A stretch of DNA of 64,000 bases from Pegea sp. RAD2-039 (taxonomy: Eukaryota > Chordata > Thaliacea > Salpida > Salpidae), in NCBI GenBank assembly GCA_034620365.1, contig JAQGEQ010000270.1, forward strand, positions 1,240,001 through 1,304,000, in the 5' to 3' direction. Of the stretch, positions 24,547 through 36,000 are shown in pieces (within the stretch, counting starts at the first letter, position 1; the number at the start of each line of letters is the position of its first letter). The notes beneath the pieces were generated by a model, which worked only from the letters and a program-made list of their open reading frames with translations, was not told the DNA's origin and searched no databases. The position numbers were made by a program, and so were the translations under genes.

Positions 24547-26811
24547 GAGCTAAATCCAATATCAGTTGACCATCAACCATACGGTGATCCTGCCAAAAAC
24601 TTTGGTCGTACTCTGACCGATTGTCCTCCAGGTTTGGAATATTTAACACAATTAGATCAATTACAGATACAGCAAAAAGTAGAGCTTTTTGAAGGTAAGC
24701 TGAATTTTAATCATATTTATTTGCACTGAAGTTATATTATTTTGATTTATGCTACAAAACTAGCCAACAATGTTAAATCAGTCATGCAACGAAGAGTTTA
24801 TAATATCAGTATTCCTGTAATCTTTTTTCTGTCACTATTTCTAAAGTCCCAAGATGCAACTTATAAAAAGTTATTGCAAATATCGATTAGTAATAATTTA
24901 ATGTAGTAATTTAAAATAAACTTTTCGATGAAGAAATATTATTTTTATTAACCTTTTTCTAATATCAAATCACTTTATACATTCATTATTTTTCTAACTT
25001 TTTTTTCTTATATACTTTCTTTTTTATATTAATAACTAAAATAATGCTCCCTAAAAAATTGGATCATTAATCTCTATAATGACGTGTCTACCTCTACAAA
25101 TGTCATGTTTGATTCGCTCTTAAATATCAATTTTTTTTCAGTTTTAACAAACATTGAAACAAAAAACAAATTTGTTGTACTCAATAAAACTGGTCAACAA
25201 TGTTATTTTGCCTATGAAGGTAAGTTAGACCTTTTGTCAATTTTATTAACTTATTTAGTTGTGGTAACATATATTTATATAATTTCAACAATTATTCAAG
25301 CGGTTTTAACAGAAGACAATTATTTAATTTATATTTTTTTATAGAATCTGAACTATGTATGAGATTATGCTGTGGTAAAGAACGCGGCTTTACAATGCAT
25401 GTTGTTGATAATTTAGGACAAGTAAGAATGTTTCAAACTTTTTTCATAACTTCAGTTATTTGGGCAAAAGCTCATGCTTACCTTTTTGAGAACTCAAATT
25501 TGAGAGACAAATAAATAAATATTTCGAAATTCAAAGTCATTTATTTGATAAATTTCTTAAACTCTTCAAACTACAATTAAAAATTATTTTAAACTTTTTG
25601 AAGAGCTTTAAAATATATGCTGAGCGAAGAACTAAATCAACAAATCACTAATATTCTTCAATCTTTAGGAAGTAATTCGAATTGTACGACCTTTCAAATG
25701 TTGTGCTGGATGTTGTTGGTGTGCAGATAAGGAATGTTGTTCTTTTAGTGTTATTGTAGAGTCACCTCCTGGCAATGTAATTGGAAGTATCAGACAGTCG
25801 TGAGTACAAACCTGTTCACTTCTTGCTTAGTTTGTTAAGTATTGATGATGCTTTAGAAAATTGACAAAGTTCCATTAATTTTAAAGGCATCTGATATAGA
25901 AACGTAATCTTCAAACAGCTGGATTTAAAGTTTGTTTCACGATACCAATCACTCTAAGCTCATTTGCATGTTGATATAATACTTTTGATGAAAACCTATT
26001 TTTAATCAGTGAAATCAATTTAACATCTTGACTTGTAAAAACTCTTCGGCCAACAACACCAAACCATGAATCTTGTTGTAGATAGCTGAAAGTGTTTAGA
26101 ATTTATGCAATTATGTGCATCGAATATACTTTTTGCTAGTAAATATGCCCCTGATCAAATAATCCTCTAAATTTGTCGTCCATCTTTTCAACTGATTACA
26201 AACTAATTTTTTAGGAGATCATTTTGGACTCCTTGTTACGAAATACTGGATGAAACCAACCAAGTTGTCTTCCGTGTTAAAGGTCCTTGCTGTATTCTTA
26301 AAGGTGCTCTTTGTACCTGTGACTTTCCTTTCCAAGTTATCCCGGTTAATGGATTCAGTGACTCGATAGGTCAAGTTACAAAAAAGTATTCTGGGCTGGG
26401 TAAAGAATGCTTTACTGATGCAACCCACTTCAATGTCGACTGTAAGTAAACTTAACAAATTTCTAAATATTTTTATTTGTTTGTTTTTTTAGTTCCTGTT
26501 GACTTGAATGTAAAGATGAAAGCGTGTATATTCGCCATGACGTTTTTAATTGTAAGTTTTTTTTCAGATACTTTTTACTTTGCATCTGTTTAAAAGTAGT
26601 TCAACTAAAAAGCTTTTTTTCATTTAAATATGTTGAAATGAATTTTTAAAATAAGCTAAAATACAATTTTATTTTATTTCATTATCATCAAATTTATCAT
26701 CAAAGATTTTTTAATATCAACTTATGATGGAAAATATTCTAAAAGATTTTTTAATGAGGACATTTTAATTTATTCTAGGATATTATGTTCTTTGAAAACA
26801 ACAACAACTAG
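24547..26811 (+). CDS. PLSCR: Phospholipid scramblase, first exon not found
   Basis: Seven exons join in phase and give 250 residues plus stop: 24547-24694, 25142-25219, 25345-25421, 25669-25799, 26215-26441, 26493-26551, 26779-26811. Family landmarks appear in order: PPGLEYLTQLDQ, VELFEVLT, NKFVVLNKTGQQCYFAYEES, a cysteine cluster FKCCAGCCWCADKECC (the palmitoylation-type patch), PPGNVIGSIRQ, FRVKGPCC, KYSGLGKECFTDATHF (calcium-binding-like segment), FPVDLNVKMKA and a final hydrophobic helix ending DIMFFE, then four Asn and stop. Scramblases move phospholipids between membrane leaflets in response to calcium and also act in the nucleus. The open frame begins at an acceptor, with no Met in this exon, so the short proline-rich N-terminus must be encoded upstream. 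Confidence 0.93.
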
Positions 26812-29194
26812 AAGATTTTGTCAGAAATTTGTTTGAGTTTTAATTTTTCAGCATTTAACAAATATCCAGTTTTGCTTTAAACATTTTATTGTTTTTAAGT
26901 TGTTGAAAAAGTTTAGAGCAAAACATGAAAGTTGTATCCACTTGTTTTTCTTTTAGGTACTTTCTGCTTGTTATTTGTTAATGAATTTGAATCGTTTTTG
27001 TGTTATTTAAAGCTTCATGTTCAATAATTTCTTAAGTCAAATAAATACACTTTTAAACGTAACTAATTTGTAAGAATCAGCAGCAAATTCAAACTTCTTT
27101 TTGTTAAATCGAAACACGCATGCGGATTTTAACATCAATTTCATCTTTTATAAATCAGAAAATATCTCATACTAAAAGATTGTGGTTCTCCTGTGATAAA
27201 AGTGGAAAAAATGAGGTTGCTTACATATAATCTGACATATTTTGTAAAAAATGTTTAAATCTAGCGATCGATGATTGAAAATTTAGATCATAGGAACAAA
27301 ATCAGCATTACAAGTAGCGAACTATCGGAAAAATTCAGTTAATTACCGGGTTACCTTAGTTTAACAAACCTTTTCTTATATCCCTAAACCTTATATATAG
27401 AGCTCTAGAACTATAAAAACACATATATTACCCATTAAAGAATATGCTATGGTATAGACATCTAAAATACGAATAAGAAAAAATACTTTTCAAATATGTA
27501 TTTCGAGTACAATTATTCAAAAATGTTCAAGTCCAGAAAACTTATAAATAGTAAAACTACCTGACCAATATTATTTTCTTCACTTTTTGGATTGATGAAA
27601 GTTTTTTGGGTCAATTTTTTTCATCAGACGAGAGCTTAATCACAATAAGATAAATCTTTAAAAATTCGAAAATGGATTTTTAAAGAAATATAAACAAAAT
27701 AAGTTGCAACAGATAAGTAGATTTTTAGATAATATCAGTTAACGAATATGGATTTTCAATTTTTGGACAATTATAGCGTTTTTCCGGCGTATTCTTCACG
27801 CTACGTAGCAAGCACTAGGAACATGCAGCTTATGTAAGACAAATTTTGCTTAATGTAATTATTCATATTATCATTATACAAGTAAACAAAAAATTTATTG
27901 TTACTCCTTAATTCAAAAAATCGTTAAAAAAAATAGCTTAGTTAAAAAATTTCGGCTATATAAGTTTTTGTTTTAATATTAAATGCATCTGATTTTGAAC
28001 ATAATTGTCAACGTATTAAGTTTTGTACTACGTAAAGATAAGAGCCACATTGTAAACTAAGTAAAAGGTTGTTGTAAAATCATCTGAGGTCTTCTGTTGT
28101 CAACAGTCTGCTGTTATGGCTTTTTTTTACAAATTTTGTAGCTAATTATTTTAATGCAATTTATTTTTCTAAAATATTTGATAGTAATGTAGTATACTGT
28201 AAACTTTTGTATTATGTGTGTTATTTTATATAATATTATATAAGTAACGTTTGTTGAATTTATTTTGTTTTACTTTTATTATAAAAGTAAAAGGCTTTTT
28301 ATAATATAACTTTTATAATTTCATTTGGTCTTTAGTTTATAATGAAGTTTTTCCATTAAAAATTTCCTTATTTTCATCATCATAACAGAAGATTATAGTA
28401 TTTTAAATCTTCAAACAAATATTTTAGATTTTTTGATTATCTTTATTAGTTAATAATAATTAAGTTTTAATTTATTTATATTAACTGATAAATAAGCTTA
28501 TCTACACATCTTGCTGTGGGTTAAACTTGTGACTATTAGAACTGATTTTTGAAATTCATCAAAACACATCTTAATTAATTTTTTTATACAAATGTAATTA
28601 AATAATTAATTTGATAGTAAATGAAGCTATAAATAAATTTATTTTTATTTTAGCTAATTAGATTAAAGTAAAAACAAAAATCCTTAATTTCCATTAAATT
28701 ATTAAATATTTATTAACTTATTTTATTAATTATTATTGTTTTAAACATAAATTTGTTTTAATATAAAATAATAGATATGAAATCTTATTTTATTGCATAT
28801 AATTGGTAGCTATAAGTTATAAATTATTTAAAAACTTCTATTAATAATTTTTATTGTATAATTTTAAAAGCTCATGGAAAATTATTTGTTTTTATTCTAT
28901 GTTATCATATTTAGGCTTGCTTTAACCTTAGAATAAGTACTACTAAATAAAATAGATTAATTATTTAAAGTATTAATTATTTAGTTCTTTTCTAAAGTAG
29001 TATAAACTTGCTGATAATGATGAATAGATCTTGAAAACTTGGATTAATTTGATAAGTCTCAAAGTTTGAATTCTTTTGAAAAGTTTTGCATTTTTAGTTG
29101 TAATAAATTTAAATATCATAATTTTATTATTTGATATTTGTTTCCTAATAAGGATTTTTTTTTCAAGATATAGAGGATAATATTAAAACAACTG
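26812..29194. other. Intergenic AT-rich region with an exon-like island
   Basis: Mostly AT-rich spacer. AATAAA near 27041 may end the scramblase transcript. On the minus strand at about 27.72-27.82 kb an acceptor GTTCCTAG is followed by an open segment containing LLRSVKNTPEKRYNCPKIEN and ending in a stop. It resembles a terminal exon, but no partner exon was found. Confidence 0.35.
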
Positions 29195-29917
29195 ATGTCA
29201 GAAATTCAAACAGAACTTCCTTCTTCAGTTCTTGGCACTCATAAATATTGGGAAGATTTTTACAAACAAGAAATTACTTCATCTGATAATGCTGAAATTG
29301 GTGATGGTTGGTTTGGTGAAAGTGCATCAAAACGTGTTATTAGTTGGCTCATCAAATCTAATTTAGTCCAAGCAAGCTCTAGTATCATAGATATAGGCTG
29401 TGGTGGAGGTGAACTGTTGATTGCTTTGCTAAAAAAAGATTTTACAAACCTAATTGGAATAGATTATAGTAAAAATGCAATAACAGTTGCTAAAACAAAT
29501 CTTGTCAAATCTGGTTTTGATCAAGTAAAAGTTTCACTTATGTGTTTAGATGTTATTAGTCAGAATATCTCTCATGTCACTACTAATAACGATAGTTTCA
29601 AATTAGAAGTTGTAAACTCTTTGGAAAGTAGTTTTGTACAAGCTACATTCAAAGTTTGCTTAGATAAAGGCACATATGATGCCATAAGTCTATGTCCAAA
29701 TAATTCAAACCAAAAAAGAAAGTGTTATCTTAAATTCCTTTTAAATATTTTACCAAAAGAAGGCATTTTCATAATTGTGTCATGTAATTGGACTGTTGAT
29801 GAATTGAAATTGCAATTTGATGCTTTGAAGTTTGTAGAAGAGATACAAGCTCCAAGCTTTTCTTTTGGTGGTAGATCTGGACAAACAGTATCTACTTGTG
29901 TTTTCATCAAATCCTGA
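29195..29917 (+). CDS. EEF1AKMT2: EEF1A lysine methyltransferase 2 (METTL10), intronless
   Basis: A single open frame encodes 240 aa. It reads like METTL10/EEF1AKMT2 throughout: SVLGTHKYWEDFY at the N-terminus, GDGWFGES, the SAM-binding motif DIGCGGG (66-72) followed by LIGIDYSKNAI, the post-motif CLDKGTYDAISLCPNN, KRKCYLKFL, VSCNWTVDEL, and the C-terminal signature SFSFGGRSGQ. The family is a class I SAM-dependent methyltransferase that methylates a lysine of elongation factor eEF1A in the cytosol. Length agrees with the human protein, which is slightly longer. Unlike the other confident, complete gene models here it has no intron, which might reflect retroposition or intron loss. A pyrimidine run ending TTTTTCAAG just upstream (about 29151-29167) could be a splice acceptor for a 5'UTR or trans-spliced leader. 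Confidence 0.95.
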   Translation: MSEIQTELPSSVLGTHKYWEDFYKQEITSSDNAEIGDGWFGESASKRVISWLIKSNLVQASSSIIDIGCGGGELLIALLKKDFTNLIGIDYSKNAITVAKTNLVKSGFDQVKVSLMCLDVISQNISHVTTNNDSFKLEVVNSLESSFVQATFKVCLDKGTYDAISLCPNNSNQKRKCYLKFLLNILPKEGIFIIVSCNWTVDELKLQFDALKFVEEIQAPSFSFGGRSGQTVSTCVFIKS

Positions 29918-30078
29918 TATTTTGATTATTTAATCATTAAACTGTTTCAGATTTCAGATGATTTATATGTTGATGATTTCATCAAATAATTGAGTACCTT
30001 ATTTTTTAAGTACATTTTCTATGTTTCAGCAACTAGTTCTGTTTAAGTTTTAGATTGAAGGTTTTAATTAGTGACAAA

Positions 30079-33000
30079 ATGTCAACTGCAACACCAACAA
30101 CAGGCGTGAAGCATGGTCGCGGCATTGTTAAGCAGGTGAGCTTAATATCATTATTAGAGATTGTAGCGTGATAAAAACTTTGAATTTTAAAACCAAAAAA
30201 GTAATTGACAATTATTTGAGTTGATTTATCTGAAGTTAGTGATCAATTTTAGGGTCGCACTTTGATACAAATGTATCTTTTATTCTCTTCAAATCATCAA
30301 AGCAAAATATTTTTAGGTTCTTTCAGGTGATTCAATTATCATCCGAGGACAACCTAAAGGAGGTCCCCCACCAGAAAAGTACATCAGTCTCTCAAACATC
30401 CAAGCACCAAGACTGGCCAGACGCGCGAACACCAACGTGGAAGGATCTGTTGATACAATCGATGAAGTCTGTTGTCTTCATCATCTTCATCTACATCATC
30501 TGATCTTCACATCTTTCAGCCCTTTGCTTGGCGATCAAGAGAGAATCTTCGTAAAAAGATCATTGGCAAGGAGATCTATTTCCAAGTTGACTACGCGCCT
30601 AGCAACGACCGTTGCTACGGAACTGTTTACCTGGGAACAAGTAAGTTGATCTTCATCTTTTAATCTTCATCTCAAAGACATCATGCAGACATGGAAGGCG
30701 AGAACTTGACAGAGACGCAAGTGAGTGAAGGTTTAGCTGAAGTGAGAAAAGTAAATGTTCGATCGGACAAGTGAGTCATCACGTGAGCTTCGATTCGCGA
30801 ACCGGATGTGATGATTTCATCTACAGCGCCGCTCATAATCGACTTATCGAGTTAGAGGACCAAGCCAAGACTGCTGAGAAGGGTAAATGGGCTCAACCTC
30901 TGCCTGCTGGGGCAGTTAGGGACATTACCTGGACTATCGACAACCCGAGGAACTTTGTGGACTCTTTTCGTGGTGAACCAATTCCAGGTAACCAACTGCT
31001 CATGACGTCATCATCGATTGCTAATGACGTCATCATTCAGCTGTGATTGAACAAGTACGCGATGGAAGTATGATGAGAGCTTCTTTGCTGTCTTCACATC
31101 ATCAAATCCAGTTCATCTTGAGGTCTGATTCTCTTTTTATCTCTTCTTTCAAATAAGAATCTTCTTAACAGCGGCATCAAGTGTCCGATGATCCGTAGAG
31201 ATCCCGAAGATGCAAAAAAGGAGATTTTTGAACCTTACGCTGCTGAAGCAAAATTCTTTGTCGAATCGCGACTCCTAGATCGAGACGTGAAGATCGTGCT
31301 TGAAGGAGTTTCGAATCAGAATCTTTTGCTAGCTACAGTCCTTCATCAAGTTTGTTCATCTTCAAAATCTTCTTCAAATCTTCATCTTCTTGATCTCAGA
31401 ATGGCAACATTACGGAGCTTCTTTTACGCGAAGGTTTCGCGCGTTGTGTTGATTGGAGCATCACTTCATATACACAAGGTCCCGAAAAGCTCCGTGCTCT
31501 CGAAAAGTAATTCCAACCTCCTCATCACTTCTCGATTTCTAACATCCTTCCTCAGACAAGCCAAGGAGCGCAAGGTCCGTATCTGGAAGGATTACGTCTC
31601 GAAGACCCCTGAAATCAATCCAGCAGAGAAGAACTTCACTGGAAAAGTCATTCAGATCTTATACGCGGACTCCATAGCTGTCAAAATGGCCAATGACGTC
31701 ATCAGGACAATTCATCTGTCCAGTGTCCGACCACCAAGGTCAGTTAAGGCTCACTACCTTTCATAAATTGACCAGTTGGTTTCAGGGCCGATGATTTGGT
31801 TTGTAAGGCGAGCAAACCGGTCAGTGAAGAAAACCGAGGCAAAGGACGAGCCCTGTACGATGTCCCCTATCTGTTTGAAGCTCGTGAGTTTCTACGTAAG
31901 AAGTTAATTGGTAAAAAGGTTCGAAAAACGCCATCACGTGACCATGTGACCACAACGTGACTATCTTGACCACTAGGTGCAAGTTAGTGTGGACTACATT
32001 AAACCAGCAAGCCCTGGAAATGAACAAGTCGGTGCCTACCCTGAACGCACATGTGCAACTATCACAAGTGGTGGCATGTAAGCGGTCTCCATCTCAACTA
32101 GTTTCCTAGCAACTAATCGATTGTCATAGAAACATCGCGGAAGCTATGGTCAGCAAGGGATTGGTCAAAGTAGTACGTCATCGTCAGGACGACGACTCGC
32201 GGTCAGCTCGTTATGATGACTTGTTATCAGCGGAACAGAGGTGACCCACATCCGACTGGTCATCAAATCTCTTAAAGATCTTTTATTTAGAGCGAGTAAA
32301 ACTGGAAAGGGTCTCTACTGCAAGAAGGAACCTCCAGTTCGCCACGTGACTGACGTCAATGGCGACAATTCGAAGCAATTGTTCCCATTTTTACAACGAT
32401 CTGGAAAGTAGGTTGTCACTTGTCAATCAGACGTGGTTTAAGGTGACATGTGGTCCACAGACTAGACGCAATAGTGGAGTATGTCTTCAGTGGATCACGT
32501 CTCAAGCTCTTCCTTCCACTTGAGTCTCGTCTCATTACTTTTCTGCTGGCTGGTACCTCTTACTAACCTTTTAAATCTTCAACTACTGACCACTAATTCG
32601 TGACCAGGTGTGGACTGTCCACGTGGGGCTAGAAATGGACCACAAGGGGTGATGGACGGTGACCCATTCTCGAAAGAAGCTCAAGCCTTCACCAAAGACT
32701 ACTGTATGCACCGAGACGTGAGTTGATTTCATTTCGATTTATTTATACACAAAACCGCTCGAAGCTTCGTGAAAAACACAATTGAGTAGATAAGTAGCAA
32801 AATGAAGGGGGTGGGCATGTAGGTGGAGGTTTGAAAGGAAGTTGTAGGCGTGTAGGTAGATACGTAGGTGGGTTCCATTCGTTCAAATCGTCGTTTCGTT
32901 GTTGGAATCGCGAAATACAATCGGAATCGCGACGCTCGTTTTCAGCTGGTCGTTGTAACTTAGTGGCAGCGTCATGTTGCCTAGACAACCATCAATTAGC

Positions 33001-36000
33001 GCTCTAAGTCATTTGAGGTTTACTTACTGTGATGATGTTTTGATGACGTAGCTGTGTTCGATCTCGATGATGCATGCTTTAGGTAACTAGGCAACGCGCG
33101 TTGATCAAAAAGTGTATTTGATGAACTTCTGTTATGATCTTTCCATAATTGTGGGTTGCTATAGAAACACGAATGCTCGAATCTCTCTTTATCATGAACG
33201 CTATATGACGCGTGTTGTAATCTCTGCTGCCGCCTAGCAGTAGAAACTTGTCGCGTGGCGTCGCCTCGTCCTGGCAGTTGTGCAAAGCGCTTTAGCGTCT
33301 CCAGCTCACTAAACGACGTTGCTATGGTGTTGAGCAATTGTTGTGACGACACTGAAGGAATTTCAGCGGCTGTCAAGGTAACCGGCAACTTGCGGGACGA
33401 TGTGGCCGGCCTGTCCAGGTCACTGTTCTGTCTGACCAAAGTATTGGCCCAGCCCAAATTGTTCTTTTGTTTCGTCACTGAATCTAATCTAATCGTGGTC
33501 GCCTCAAATGTCGGCTGCGTTGGGTTCCACCTATAAAGTGGTCACGTGATGTCATCGCTGCTAACATGACGTCATCACCTGTGTTGTTGCTGTGAGTTGG
33601 GCACTGGGGGAATTTTGCTGACGTCACTGAAGGGTTGCTTATTCATGACTATGACGTCATCGTTGTTGTTTAGTGGCGACTTTTTGTTGGCGGCAGTTTC
33701 GTTGTGAAGTCGATACAGCGCTTCTGCGAGTGACGTCATCACTTTAGTGTCATCACCGCGCGCGCACTCACCTGTCTTCTCGCTTCGATTCGAGCGATGA
33801 GGGTCGCTAATTTGTTCCTTGATATCTGAACTTTGTTGGTCGCTCCGTTGTCTGGCCCTTGCCTTGACACGATAATAGACCAACAAGAGGACCACAACTA
33901 GCAGTAACAGCGCGGTCATACAACCCACGATCGTCTTTGTCGTGTTCTGTAACGATATTATGACGTCATCAACGCGACTGATGACGATTTCGCTTTCTCG
34001 CTTTCATCAATTATTAATTATTTTGTGGCGACTTTTCGCGCGTTATTTTTGGCACTAAATCCGACTAAATCGAAATATTTCAAAATCAAAACCGCTAAGC
34101 TTCTTTTGTTTACACCCACCATCCGCCAATGACCTTTGACCTCACATCTAGCAAGTTTGATCTTATGATGACTCACCTCAGAATGGTTCAGAATATTTGA
34201 GTTGCTAATTGTGTTGTAGTCACTTGGTAACGTGTATCTGATGACCTGCTGCTTCGTTGTTGTCAATTTTTGCTGAAAAGAAATGAAATTAGCAACGAAA
34301 AGAAGATAATGAAATGTAAGATGGTCACCGGCACTTTTAAAGTGGTCAGTTGTTCGTAAGGACTAGAAGGAACCACGTCAGGTAGACCACAGCCCTTATC
34401 ATTGGTGGTTCTAAGTTCTATTGAGGACCATGTAATTCCTGCTAACAACTACAAGCTTAAAGATGGTCCATTTACTGACCAGATACCAACCACTTTTTTC
34501 CCCAGAACTTAAGGTCACTCGGTATGAACCATCGTCGAGACTATGTTCGTTGTCGCTTTTGTTGCCGATATCTATCTTTTGGCTACGATCTTTGTTCCTC
34601 TTCTTCTGACAAGGATCTGGATTAATGACTCCTGTTGAGATGAAAGATTGATGAATGATGAAGTAGACAAATGATGATGTCCTACCTGCGGATGACATCG
34701 AACCAACTGAGCAGCTTGTATTCAGCTCACTGTCAATTTCAGTTAGAAATTTTCCATTCAGATAATTTCCAGCAGAACATTTGGCGCAGATTTTATTTGC
34801 GGCCATTTTATCACATGTGTCATGAGCTAGCTTCATTTTGAGCATTCTACTTTTCATAAAAGACTTTTGAAGATGGATGAAATTGATGAAGATCAAATGA
34901 TCACCTGACAAATTCGAGTAAAGAGCAGTTACATAACCACTGATTACTCGTCAACATGACTTCCAGCAACACAGGATTGTAATCAAAGACATCTGCTGGT
35001 AGATTACTGATTCGATTTTCTCGTAAATCCAGCGTCTAAAAACCGAACAAGCATATGACGTCATCACTTCTCGATGTTTCCACTTACTTGCAGCTTGGTC
35101 AGTGACTGAAAGGCGTTTGAATCAATTGTTATCAGGTAGTTGTAACTGATGTTTAACCACTTCAAAGCTGGAACTCCTCTGAAAGCGTCTGCCTCGATGT
35201 TCTTCAACCTATTCCCACTTAAACTTAACTTCTGTAGTCCTCTTAGGCCGTTTGCTTTGCTGATGATCTTTGGGATTTCATAAAATTGACAATTTTCCAT
35301 TTTCAATTCCTGAAATAATTAAATCAGAAAGAGTTTGTTGAGTCTGTTCTTATGTTTTTAGCACAACATTTGATCAATATCTTCATTACATTAAGTCACT
35401 ACTAAGCAGTTAAGTGGCGCTATCTCTGTCATTTTGTGGTGTTTACTTACTAGAAGAAAGTAAAGAGCTTATGAGAGGATAGTATTCGAATAATCCGTTT
35501 ATATTTTCATTATTTCAATGTAACTTGTAGAAAGTGAAAACAACAGCAGCTAGTTACTTGGCGCCAACTTACATGCTGCAAGTTCACTTTATGTGAAATT
35601 TAATTTGATCTAACATCATATGGTTTATATATTTGTACCATCTGTTGATAATTTCTTCTTGACCAAAATTAATTATTTCGAAACGAGAAGTTATTTGATT
35701 AATCGCGGCATTATCTCATTAATCAAATAATTAAGATGAGGAAGGTACCGCAAGCCCAGCTAGTCCAATCATAGCTTTAGAAGACATTTTTGTAAGATGT
35801 CGAAGCTCGCTTAGGTCCAAACTTTTGAGGTTGGATAGTGGCAGGAAAGTATGGGCTTCGATCCAGTCAACAAGATTGGACCTCAAGGACAAAGTGACCA
35901 GGTTTTGATTGGCTTTATAAAACACTGGAATGGTTTTTAGCCGGTTCTCCGATAAGTCAAGATGCTGAAGACTCGGTGGAAATGGAGATACATAAGTCTG

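Noticed and set aside
32743-32988. Alternative 81-codon frame in the last exon of the LRR gene
   Set aside because: Reaching it needs a phase-2 junction, but the available donor (CAC-A/GTAAGT) gives phase 1 and leads to the frame ending NNETTI. Only transcripts can exclude it.
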